Shown here in pieces: positions 1-7,569 of a stretch of 64,000 nucleotides of DNA; the first letter of the stretch is position 1, and each line of letters starts with the position of its first letter. Made by a program: the position numbers and the translations under genes. The stretch is from Pyrinomonadaceae bacterium (lineage in GTDB: Bacteria; Acidobacteriota; Blastocatellia; Pyrinomonadales; Pyrinomonadaceae): contig JABDKD010000230.1 of assembly GCA_013003215.1 (NCBI GenBank), forward strand, positions 1 to 64,000, in the 5' to 3' direction. The notes under the pieces were generated by a model that was given only the letters and a program-made list of their open reading frames with translations, was not told the DNA's origin and did not search any database.

Positions 1-2
1 GA

Positions 3-212
3 GCACAGCAGCGCCGAGCTCAGCAGCGGAACAATGACCGCCGCGCACAGCAGCGACGTGCTCAACAGCGGAATAACAACCGCCGAGCACAGCAGCGCCG
101 TGCTCAGCAGCGTAATAACGACCGCCGCGCACAGCAGCGCCGAGCTCAGCAGCGGAACAACGACCGTCGCGCACAGCAGCGCCGAGCACAGCAGAGACGA
201 GACAATCGACGG
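3..212 (+). repeat. 42-bp in-frame tandem repeat, five units
   Basis: Five consecutive 42-bp units begin near 3, 45, 87, 129 and 171. Each encodes two AQQRR-type blocks and an Asn-rich spacer. Units differ mainly at synonymous positions and at the last Asn/Asp, and the fifth is degenerate. The array probably continues upstream of the window. It is coding DNA and will be prone to copy-number change. Confidence 0.85.
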
Positions 213-854
213 CAGGCTGACCGCAGGCGCGACCAGAGGAGACGAACGGACCGTCGTGAGGCGCGCAGGCGCGAATACCGCAGATATAACCGTCAGCAGC
301 AGAGACGCCTCCGTCAGCAGCGGTATAACAACTACCAGCGCCAGTTCAGGGACAGGCAGAACCGTTGGGAAAGGCGGCAAAGGCAGCTCCGGAGACAGAA
401 CCGCCTACGCAGACTGCGGTATCAGCAGCGGTACTACAACAGGCTCCAGCGAGATCGCTTGAGGTTGCAGCAAGGCCGATACTACAATTCGCTCGTCAAC
501 AATTACCGCTATAACCGAGGTGGAAACTATTACTACACGAGTAGTTATGGTGCTTCGATGCTACGGCGGGCCGTGAATGACGGCTACGCTCAGGGCTATG
601 ACGCCGGACAAGCGGACCGCTATGACGAATGGGACTACGATTATCAGAATAGTTACGGCTATCAGGATGCCTCCTACGGTTATAACAACTATTACGTAGG
701 GCTCAGCGAGTATCAGTACTACTTCCGTGAGGGATTCCGGCGCGGATACGAGGACGGGTACTACGGCAGACGTGATTACGGGCGTTACTCAAACGGTCGT
801 AGGAGCCTGCTGGGAAGCATTCTGAAAGGGATTCTTTACATCAGTCTCTACTAG
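3..854 (+). CDS. Arg/Gln-rich repeat protein, 3' part (5' end outside window)
   Basis: The frame starting at base 3 is open from the window edge to the TAG at 852-854, so this is the 3' part of a longer gene. Residues 1-70 of the visible part are five 14-residue units (consensus AQQRRAQQRNNDRR; 42 bp each, about 3-212). A basic R/Q/Y-rich coil follows, then a Tyr/Gly/Asp-rich C-terminal domain with motifs such as GYAQGYDAG and FRRGYEDGYYG. No known enzyme motif or membrane segment is visible. A methionine-initiated frame at 34-462 overlaps it but is a shadow: the repeat period is a multiple of three, so another frame stays open too, and the C-terminal domain continues only in this frame. An intrinsic terminator follows at 878-907. 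Function is unknown; the charge suggests binding to nucleic acid or another polyanion (inference). Confidence 0.75.
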   Translation, partial: AQQRRAQQRNNDRRAQQRRAQQRNNNRRAQQRRAQQRNNDRRAQQRRAQQRNNDRRAQQRRAQQRRDNRRQADRRRDQRRRTDRREARRREYRRYNRQQQRRLRQQRYNNYQRQFRDRQNRWERRQRQLRRQNRLRRLRYQQRYYNRLQRDRLRLQQGRYYNSLVNNYRYNRGGNYYYTSSYGASMLRRAVNDGYAQGYDAGQADRYDEWDYDYQNSYGYQDASYGYNNYYVGLSEYQYYFREGFRRGYEDGYYGRRDYGRYSNGRRSLLGSILKGILYISLY

Positions 855-877
855 ATCAAGTGAAAATTGAGTTAACC

Positions 878-907
878 GGGCGAAGATTTTGTCTTCGCCC
901 CTTTTTT
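878..907 (+). terminator. intrinsic terminator of the Arg/Gln-rich gene
   Basis: Stem GGGCGAAGA / TCTTCGCCC with a 5-nt loop, followed by CTTTTTT. It lies 24 bp after the stop codon. Confidence 0.85.
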
Positions 908-1097
908 GCTTCCGGGTCAATCCAAGAACCGGGCTGCCCGGCTACTAAGCGATAAACGAACGGGGGTCCGGTTGTCTCTCGAAGCCTTTGATTAGAATGC
1001 GGTAAAGCTTTTTGAGCGTGGACTGGAATTCAACCCCTGATCCGCAATCTGTGCCGTAAATCCGTGCGGCGTATTATTAACATTAAGAAAGTAGGTA
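908..1097. other. intergenic stretch, no confident gene
   Basis: Most of the roughly 500-bp gap between the repeat gene and der. A short hairpin (CCGGG CTG CCCGG, 929-941) is visible. No tRNA, riboswitch or recognisable coding frame was seen here. The rest of the gap holds a possible 51-codon gene and a weak promoter, listed separately. Confidence 0.5.
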
Positions 1098-1253
1098 ATG
1101 GCCGCGAAATTCATTTCCGTTAGCTGTCACATGAAAAACGGGGACCGGAGCGCGGCCTACAGAACTCTTAAAATCCTTGAGAAACAGGACACGCCACTAG
1201 CTGCCGATCTGCGAAAAGGACGCTCGGGCAGATTCGTGCTTTCAGTCAACTGA
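1098..1253 (+). CDS. possible small protein, 51 aa
   Basis: ATG at 1098, TGA at 1251-1253. The peptide begins MAAKFISVSCHMKNGD and ends GRSGRFVLSVN. Amino-acid composition is protein-like: a mixed charged/hydrophobic helix in the middle and no low complexity. An AAGAAAG stretch 6 bp upstream of the ATG is a weak ribosome-binding candidate. No family is recognised. It could equally be a chance open frame in a 500-bp gap, so confidence is low. Confidence 0.25.
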   Translation: MAAKFISVSCHMKNGDRSAAYRTLKILEKQDTPLAADLRKGRSGRFVLSVN

Positions 1254-1290
1254 ATCAACTGTTGATTTATTTCGCGCTTCGAGAGATGAT
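1253..1290 (+). promoter_or_regulatory. candidate der promoter with overlapping palindrome
   Basis: TTGATT (1262-1267), 17 bp, GATGAT (1285-1290): each hexamer matches the sigma-70 consensus at four of six positions. The perfect inverted repeat AATCAAC-T-GTTGATT (1253-1267) overlaps the -35 element. Weak evidence, but correctly placed 64 bp upstream of der. Confidence 0.3.
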
Positions 1291-1353
1291 GCGTTTCGCA
1301 CCTGAATCCGTGATTACCACGGACACCGCAGGACGCACATCTTTCGAAGTGTT

Positions 1354-2715
1354 ATGAGTCAGCCTCTTGTCGCAATAATTGGACGTCCCAATGTTGGTAA
1401 ATCCACGCTCTTCAATCGTTTGACGGGGTCGAGGCGGTCTATCGTTGGTGATGAACCGGGGATTACAAGGGATCGCATCTACGGTGAGGTCGAGTGGCGT
1501 GCCGAGACCTTTGATTTGGTGGACACCGGCGGGATAGTCCCGGATGACGAGGCTGTAATTCCGGCGAACATCTTCAAGCAAGCGGATTTCGCGATCTCAC
1601 AGGCCCAGGCGATCGTCTGGGTGGTGGACGCACGTGCCGGCGTTACGCCTCTGGACGAAGAGCTCGCGGTTCACCTGCGATCGGTTGGAAAGCCAGTCTA
1701 CATCGCGGCAAACAAATCAGAATCAAACGAAGTGGAAGATGAGGCTGCCGAATTCTATCGGTTCGGCTTCGAGATGATCGCAGTTTCGGCAGAGCATGGA
1801 ACAAACGTGGGAGATCTACTCGACCTTCTTTTTGAGATTCTGGAGTTCCCGGACGAAGAACCGGAAGATCAGGGACACGCAATCAGGCTAGCAGTCATTG
1901 GCCGCCCCAACGTAGGGAAGTCTTCCATTATCAACCGGATACTGGGAGAGGAGAGAGTAATAGTTTCTCCCATCGCAGGTACTACACGCGACGCAATAGA
2001 CACCGAATTTAAATACGGTGAGCAGGATTTTGTTCTTATCGATACCGCGGGAATCCGCCGCAAGGGCAAAACCACGGAAATGGCTGAAAAGCTGTCCGTG
2101 ATCATGGCGCGGAAAGCGCTGGAGCGGGCAGATGTCGCCGTGCTGGTTGTGGATGCCGAAGAAGGCGTAACCCATTTGGACGCAAGCATTGCCGGATATG
2201 CTCTTGATTCCGGATGCAGTATTATAGCGGCGATAAACAAATGGGATCTGATCGCTGACAAGGACAGCGGTTCGGTGTCTGAGTTTGAACGGGAGTTTCG
2301 GCGAAAGATGAAGTTTCTTGAATGGGCGCCCGTGATCACGACATCGGCCCTAAAGGGCCAGAGGATTGGGAGACTACTTCCGTTAGTTGAAAGGGCAAAT
2401 CAGGCTCGAAATCTTCGCATACGGACCTCGCAGCTCAACAAGTTTTTCGAAGAGACAGTTATGCAGCCGAAAGGCGGAGGTGGTTATGCCCCGGGCAAAG
2501 GGAAAGGATCGCGGTTAAACGTAAAGTTTATTACACAGGCGGGAATCCGCCCTCCAATATTTGTCTTGTTCACCTCGGGCGGCAAGGGCAAAGGGGGACT
2601 TCACTTTTCTTATCTTCGCTATATTGAGAACCAACTGCGTGATACTTTTGATTTTTTTGCTACGCCGATTCGTTTGAAGGAACGAAACAAACGAAACAAA
2701 AGAAAGAGAAAATAA
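1354..2715 (+). CDS. der: ribosome biogenesis GTPase Der (EngA)
   Basis: A 453-aa double GTPase that acts in 50S subunit maturation. Two G domains are visible. The first has the P-loop GRPNVGKS (10-17), DTGG (57-60) and NKSE (120-123). The second has GRPNVGKS (183-190), DTAG (230-233) and NKWD (295-298). The Glu in place of Asp in the first NKxD motif is common in Der. A KH-like domain follows from about residue 350, with a very basic tail (KERNKRNKRKRK). The length is normal for the family. The ATG at 1354 matches the usual N-terminus. The stop is 5 bp before the next gene, so the two are probably cotranscribed. Confidence 0.97.
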   Translation: MSQPLVAIIGRPNVGKSTLFNRLTGSRRSIVGDEPGITRDRIYGEVEWRAETFDLVDTGGIVPDDEAVIPANIFKQADFAISQAQAIVWVVDARAGVTPLDEELAVHLRSVGKPVYIAANKSESNEVEDEAAEFYRFGFEMIAVSAEHGTNVGDLLDLLFEILEFPDEEPEDQGHAIRLAVIGRPNVGKSSIINRILGEERVIVSPIAGTTRDAIDTEFKYGEQDFVLIDTAGIRRKGKTTEMAEKLSVIMARKALERADVAVLVVDAEEGVTHLDASIAGYALDSGCSIIAAINKWDLIADKDSGSVSEFEREFRRKMKFLEWAPVITTSALKGQRIGRLLPLVERANQARNLRIRTSQLNKFFEETVMQPKGGGGYAPGKGKGSRLNVKFITQAGIRPPIFVLFTSGGKGKGGLHFSYLRYIENQLRDTFDFFATPIRLKERNKRNKRKRK

Positions 2716-2720
2716 CGATT

Positions 2721-4211
2721 TTGGCTTCTCCCGTTTTTGATCCGATGGACTACTTAATCCAGATACTTACGATTGCGCTTTCGACGGTTTTTCTTACTTC
2801 CGCGATCGCCAAATTAATTGATTTCAAAGGGGCCGTTGAAGCAGGAGGCGAATTTGGGATTCCGAAAGCGGCCGCTCCGCTCTCGATGGCTTTTTTGATT
2901 GGTGTCGAATTTGCGGTTTCGTTTTGCCTGCTGATTTCGCCCGTTCATTTTGGTGCTGCGTTAGCGGCCGTACTATTACTTCTTTTGTTTAGCATAGCGA
3001 CGGCCAGGTTGGTTATTCAGGGAAGATCACCGGAATGCCGTTGTTTCGGACAGCTGAGTAGTGAACCTGTCGGAAAGTCATCCTTGATTCGAAATGGCGT
3101 CTTCCTGGTGCTGGCGGTTGCGGTCGCTTTGTTGGCCGGGAGTGCGACGCCGATCGGCGGTGACGGTTCACAGCCGGTGTTCCTCATCCTGTTTGCCCTG
3201 GTCGGTCTCTTGATCGCTTCAGTGCTTATTGCGCTTGAACTGCGCGGTCGTTTGGATGGAATGGAAGACAGATTAAAGGGGGTCGAAAAATACACTACAT
3301 TGCTCGAAATGCAGGAATCGGGTGACGAGCCGACTGGAGGACTTCCAATCGGGACATTCGTTGGGGACATAAGCATTGAAAATTCGGCGCATGAACCATT
3401 CGCAATCGGATCGCTTACGAACGAAAAGCTTGCGCTGTTGATGATTTTTGTTGGTCCGGATTGTCTCCCATGTGTAAGCCTTGCTGAGCATATTCCGAAA
3501 TGGGCAGAAGTCCTCAAAGATACGGTGGAGATTGCGCTTATCAGTACCGCGGATGAGGAGACGAATATCGAGAAGTTCGGTTCCGAAATCGCGGAGTACC
3601 TTTATCTACAGCATGGAAGCGAGGTGTCGGACCCACTAAAAGCAAGATGGACCCCGACCGCTTTGCTTGTTGGTCCCGATGGGCGAATCGCGAGCAAACC
3701 GGCTGCGGGTGACACAGCCATCACGACATTGATCACCTCTCTCGTTGACACGGAGAGTATCGAACCTCCTTTGTTTGTCGGTGAGGAACTCGGGACGCTT
3801 TCCGACCGATTTGGCCAAACCATTCCGGAGTTTGAACTCGAAAGGCTCGGTGGTGCCAGGTTCCGGAATAGTGATCTTTTGAAGAAGCCAACCCTCGTGG
3901 TCTTCTGGAGTCTGACATGTCAGTACTGTACCGAGATGCTGACCGAAATGCTGACTTGGCGGCGGGATTCGCCCGAACTTGGACTTGCAATCATTGCCGA
4001 CGGGGACCGGAGGAAACTTGAAGAAACCGGTCTTGGAGGGAGTTTGATCCTGGATGATAACTACAAGGTGTCCGAGACATTCGGTATGTACGGCACCCCT
4101 TCAGCGGTGATCGTGGATGAAAACGGAGTTGTGGTGTCCGAAACGGCGCAGGGAGCCAATGATATCAATCTCTTGTCCCGCGGAGTGTTCAATTCCAAAG
4201 AGAGTGAGTAA
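2721..4211 (+). CDS. MauE/DoxX-type membrane protein fused to two thioredoxin-like domains
   Basis: A 496-aa probable redox protein of the inner membrane. Residues 1-165 form a four-to-five helix MauE/DoxX-type domain with the ECRCFGQL motif typical of MauE. Residues 210-340 are a thioredoxin-like domain with CLPC. Residues 355-490 are a second, TlpA-like domain with CQYC and the cis-Pro region YGTPSAV. The combination suggests electrons pass through the membrane domain to soluble thiol carriers on the outer face, for disulfide handling (inference from family knowledge). The frame opens with TTG at 2721; an in-frame ATG at 2745 gives MDYLIQILT and is an equally plausible start, since neither has a strong Shine-Dalgarno. 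It sits between der and tgt with gaps of 5 bp on each side. Confidence 0.85.
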   Translation: MASPVFDPMDYLIQILTIALSTVFLTSAIAKLIDFKGAVEAGGEFGIPKAAAPLSMAFLIGVEFAVSFCLLISPVHFGAALAAVLLLLLFSIATARLVIQGRSPECRCFGQLSSEPVGKSSLIRNGVFLVLAVAVALLAGSATPIGGDGSQPVFLILFALVGLLIASVLIALELRGRLDGMEDRLKGVEKYTTLLEMQESGDEPTGGLPIGTFVGDISIENSAHEPFAIGSLTNEKLALLMIFVGPDCLPCVSLAEHIPKWAEVLKDTVEIALISTADEETNIEKFGSEIAEYLYLQHGSEVSDPLKARWTPTALLVGPDGRIASKPAAGDTAITTLITSLVDTESIEPPLFVGEELGTLSDRFGQTIPEFELERLGGARFRNSDLLKKPTLVVFWSLTCQYCTEMLTEMLTWRRDSPELGLAIIADGDRRKLEETGLGGSLILDDNYKVSETFGMYGTPSAVIVDENGVVVSETAQGANDINLLSRGVFNSKESE

Positions 4212-4216
4212 TCCTA

Positions 4217-5413
4217 ATGAGTTCATCCCAAAACATTGAATGGGAGATCACTGCCCGCAATGGCGAGGCCCGTGCGGGGCGGCTGCGAACGCGTCGATCG
4301 GTAATCGAAACGCCGGTGTTCATGCCGGTGGGGACGCAGGGTACCGTAAAAGGGATTCGATTCGAAGATCTTGAAACCGATATTGACGCGAGGATCATAC
4401 TTGGAAATACCTATCATCTTTGGATCAGGCCCGGCCCCGAGCTGATCCGAAACGCGGGCGGGCTTCATGAGTTTACCAGCTGGAACCGTTCGATTCTCAC
4501 TGACTCAGGCGGATTCCAGGTCTTTTCACTTAGCGACCTCAGAAAGATGTCGGAGGACGGTGTCGAGTTCAGGTCCCACCTGGACGGAACGAAGATGTTT
4601 ATGTCCCCGGAGATATCGATGGAGATCCAGGCGGCACTTGGTTCCGAGATCGTGATGGTGCTGGACGAATGTCCGCCGGGTGACGCCGGAATTGAGTCCA
4701 CAAGGGAGAGCCTCGAGTTGACGGCGCGGTGGGCAGACCGGTCAAAGGGAAGGTATCTGGAACTTCAGGATTCAGGCAAGGATTCGGGTTTTATTCCGCC
4801 TGAGTCGATTGAGACGGGCGGATTGACCGGGCACCAGGCGCTTTTTGGAATTATTCAGGGCGCGGGACATCTCGACCTGCGTGAAGAGAGTCTCAAGAGA
4901 ACAGTTGAAATTGGTTTCGACGGGTACGCGATCGGCGGGCTAAGCGTTGGGGAGGAAAAGGACGTCATGTATGAGGTCATCGAGCATACCGCTCCCAGAA
5001 TGCCTGCGGACGCTCCACGCTACCTGATGGGCGTTGGTACTCCTGAAGATCTCGTTGAAGCGGTTTACCGAGGCGTTGACATGTTCGATTGCGTGATGCC
5101 GACAAGGAACGGAAGGACCGGCGGGGTATTTACATCAAGCGGCAACCTGAACATCAGGAACGCGGAATTCGCTTCTGACAATGATCCGCTTGATCCCAAC
5201 TGCGGTTGCTCGGTTTGCGGGCGATATTCGCGGGGATATATACGACATATCTACCAGGCAAAAGAAATGCTGGCAGCGACCTTGATTTCGCATCACAATC
5301 TTGCTTTTTTCGCGGATACGATGAAGCGATGCCGTAAGGCAATTTCGGGTAATAAGTATGAGAGTTTCAGGGCTGATTTCCTCTATCGGCGGGGAATCAA
5401 GAAAAGCGAATAG
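4217..5413 (+). CDS. tgt: queuine/preQ1 tRNA-guanine transglycosylase
   Basis: A 398-aa enzyme that exchanges guanine-34 of Asp/Asn/His/Tyr tRNAs for the queuosine precursor. Seen in the protein: TDSGGFQVFSL with Asp96 as base-binding residue, GIIQGAG, YAIGGLSVGE, MGVGTPEDLVEAV, and the nucleophile Asp291 in FDCVMPTRNG. The zinc site is CGCSVC (Cys329, 331, 334) with a His near 360. The length is close to the bacterial norm (about 375), with a short insertion near residues 180-205. The start is the ATG 5 bp after the upstream stop. No other queuosine gene is in the window. Confidence 0.97.
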   Translation: MSSSQNIEWEITARNGEARAGRLRTRRSVIETPVFMPVGTQGTVKGIRFEDLETDIDARIILGNTYHLWIRPGPELIRNAGGLHEFTSWNRSILTDSGGFQVFSLSDLRKMSEDGVEFRSHLDGTKMFMSPEISMEIQAALGSEIVMVLDECPPGDAGIESTRESLELTARWADRSKGRYLELQDSGKDSGFIPPESIETGGLTGHQALFGIIQGAGHLDLREESLKRTVEIGFDGYAIGGLSVGEEKDVMYEVIEHTAPRMPADAPRYLMGVGTPEDLVEAVYRGVDMFDCVMPTRNGRTGGVFTSSGNLNIRNAEFASDNDPLDPNCGCSVCGRYSRGYIRHIYQAKEMLAATLISHHNLAFFADTMKRCRKAISGNKYESFRADFLYRRGIKKSE

Positions 5414-5466
5414 AGTTTGGTGGATGTCGAGGATGCCGTTGCGCCGAGAATACAGCGTTTTCGGGT

Positions 5467-5495
5467 TTCGTGTTTTCCGGTAATTCAACTATAAT
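5467..5495 (+). promoter_or_regulatory. candidate promoter for yajC-secDF
   Basis: A perfect -10 TATAAT (5490-5495) lies 17 bp after a poor -35 (TTCGTG, 5467-5472), about 30 bp upstream of the yajC start. The perfect -10 and its position in the only sizeable gap before yajC support it. Confidence 0.45.
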
Positions 5496-5525
5496 TGCTG
5501 TTTTGCGAATTTTGGGCACTTGTCG

Positions 5526-5834
5526 ATGGATATAAATATATTAATGTTTCAGGGCGGTGGAGCCGGTCTTGTCTGGACCGTTCTTCCGTTTGTTTTGATC
5601 TTCGGGATCTTTTATTTTCTTGTGATTATGCCGCAGCGGAAGCAGCAAGCTCAGCTTAAAGAGATGATCGCTTCCCTCAAGGCCGGCGATGAGGTTGTTA
5701 CAAACGGCGGCGTTATTGGGAAGATCGTCGAGGTAAAGGATTCGAGTTTTATAATCCGTAGCGGGGGCAAATCAAACCTCGAGATCGGCAAGAGCGCGGT
5801 AGTTGGACGAAAGCCCGACGCCGCTGAGAAGTAG
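5526..5834 (+). CDS. yajC: preprotein translocase subunit YajC
   Basis: A small single-span inner-membrane protein of the SecDF-YajC complex. A Gly-rich N-terminus (FQGGGAGL) is followed by one membrane helix (about 12-32), then MPQRKQQAQLKEM and the YajC domain with GDEVVTNGGVIGKI. Total about 102 aa, normal for the family. ATG at 5526 is chosen; an in-frame TTG at 5520 would add two residues. It is followed by secD after 13 bp, the conserved yajC-secD-secF order. Confidence 0.95.
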   Translation: MDINILMFQGGGAGLVWTVLPFVLIFGIFYFLVIMPQRKQQAQLKEMIASLKAGDEVVTNGGVIGKIVEVKDSSFIIRSGGKSNLEIGKSAVVGRKPDAAEK

Positions 5835-5847
5835 GTCGTAGGCAATA

Positions 5848-7524
5848 ATGAAAAACAGTAACCTTTGGATTAGAACCGCGATAATCATCGCGGTATTGGT
5901 TTTCGGGACATACCTCGTTATCGGTCCGCGTGGCTCGATAACTTCAAGAGACTTTACCTGGCAGGGAATCAAAGACAATGTCGGTCAAAACATAAGTCTT
6001 GGTCTTGACCTGCAGGGCGGCGTCCATCTTGTGATGCGTGTAAAAACGGACGCTTACCTCCGTGAACTTACGATCGGAAACCAGGATGCAGCGTTTAATG
6101 CCGCGCAGGAAAAGAAACTTCCGGTCACAAAAAGTTCGTTTGTAGCCGAGGATGGCACATTTAGCTTCACTATCGAGTTTTCAGATGCGAACCAGGTGGA
6201 CGCAATTATTACGGCGGTAAAAGAAAAGGTGGACTTGACCCAATGGAGTGAATCCAAAGGGGCGAGTTCCGTTACCTGGACTTTACCGGGATCCGCTCAG
6301 GCGCTTCTGAAGAGGGAAGCGACTGAACAGGCCCAGCAGATCATCACCAGCCGTATTGACTCGTTGGGTGTTAAGGAGCCGACGATTCAAAGACGGGGAG
6401 CAGACGATTCCGGCGAGATATTGCTTCAAATGCCCGGTGTCGATGACCCCGATCGCGTCAAAGAGATCATTAAGGCTGAGGCAAAGCTTTCGTTAATGAA
6501 AGTTGTCAGTGCGGCAAATCCATCTCCTGTAACGACTTATCCCACGAGGGAAGCTGCTCTTCAATCAATCGGCGGAGCGGAAACGACTAACCGAAAAGTA
6601 GTCGAATATATCGAAAGAGACTCCCAGCCGCTCGCAGAGGGGCAAGAGCCTCCAAAGCAGTGGATCGTGGTTGAATCACCGGCAATCATTGAAGGTAACG
6701 AATTACGTGACGCTCAGGCGGTTACGACAACCGGAAACGCTACCGACTACCAGATCTCTTTCCAGTTAAAGCCGGCGGGCGCGCAGAAGTTTGGGGACTG
6801 GACGGGCCGCAACATCAACAACTACATGGCTGTGGTCCTAAACAAACAGGCGAAATCTGTTGCGTTTATTCGTTCGCAAATATTTGACAGCGGTCAGATC
6901 GACGGCAATTTCACCAAAGAATCCGGAGAAGATCTTGCGCTAACGCTCAAGTCGGGGGCACTTCCTACTGAAGTCGAATACCTGGAAGAGCGAACGGTCG
7001 GCCCGAGCCTTGGATTGGATTCGATTCAGTCAGGTGTCCGTGCCGCTTCCGGAGGTCTGATCTTTGTGATCATCTTCATGCTCTTCTATTACAGGGGGGC
7101 AGGCATTAACGCCGTGATCGCGTTGTTGCTTAACATGCTGCTGACACTCGCCGCGATCGTTGTTCTGAATGCGACCCTGACGCTTCCGGGAATTGCCGGA
7201 CTGATCCTGGGAATCGGTATGGCGGTCGACTCAAACGTTCTTATTTTTGAACGGATGAGGGAAGAGATTAAGGATGGCAAATTGATCGCAAAAGCGGTTG
7301 AACTGGGTTTTGACCGCGCGTTTATAACGATTATCGATACACACGTCACGACCATTATTGCTGCGGTGATCCTTTATCTGTACGGCTCCGGGCCGATTCG
7401 CGGATTTGCCGTGACTCTAATTCTTGGGTTGCTCATCAACCTATTCTCGGCCGTTTATGTTTCGAGGACGATCTTCCTTTGGTTGCTCGAACGCAATCCG
7501 AACATGAAGAAGCTTAGCGTTTAA
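5848..7524 (+). CDS. secD: protein translocase subunit SecD
   Basis: A 558-aa RND-type membrane protein that uses proton motive force to complete export through SecYEG. It has an N-terminal helix, the GLDLQGGVHLVMRV motif of SecD, a large periplasmic domain (about 60-395) and five C-terminal helices with GLILGIGMAVDSNVLIFERM and the DTHVTTIIAA motif. ATG 13 bp after yajC. Length normal. Confidence 0.97.
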   Translation: MKNSNLWIRTAIIIAVLVFGTYLVIGPRGSITSRDFTWQGIKDNVGQNISLGLDLQGGVHLVMRVKTDAYLRELTIGNQDAAFNAAQEKKLPVTKSSFVAEDGTFSFTIEFSDANQVDAIITAVKEKVDLTQWSESKGASSVTWTLPGSAQALLKREATEQAQQIITSRIDSLGVKEPTIQRRGADDSGEILLQMPGVDDPDRVKEIIKAEAKLSLMKVVSAANPSPVTTYPTREAALQSIGGAETTNRKVVEYIERDSQPLAEGQEPPKQWIVVESPAIIEGNELRDAQAVTTTGNATDYQISFQLKPAGAQKFGDWTGRNINNYMAVVLNKQAKSVAFIRSQIFDSGQIDGNFTKESGEDLALTLKSGALPTEVEYLEERTVGPSLGLDSIQSGVRAASGGLIFVIIFMLFYYRGAGINAVIALLLNMLLTLAAIVVLNATLTLPGIAGLILGIGMAVDSNVLIFERMREEIKDGKLIAKAVELGFDRAFITIIDTHVTTIIAAVILYLYGSGPIRGFAVTLILGLLINLFSAVYVSRTIFLWLLERNPNMKKLSV

Positions 7525-7569
7525 TGGATTTATTTACGCGCGGCAAATTCGTGCGGAAGTGTTTACAAA

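Noticed and set aside
120-123. Der first G4 motif reads NKSE instead of NKxD (residue positions of the der protein)
   Set aside because: Glu at this position is common in the first G domain of Der proteins, so it is not a defect.
34-462. Ser/Ala/His-rich 142-aa frame at the start of the window
   Set aside because: A frame-shifted reading of the 42-bp repeat array. The frame starting at base 3 is open throughout and continues into the downstream Tyr/Gly domain, so that frame is the gene.
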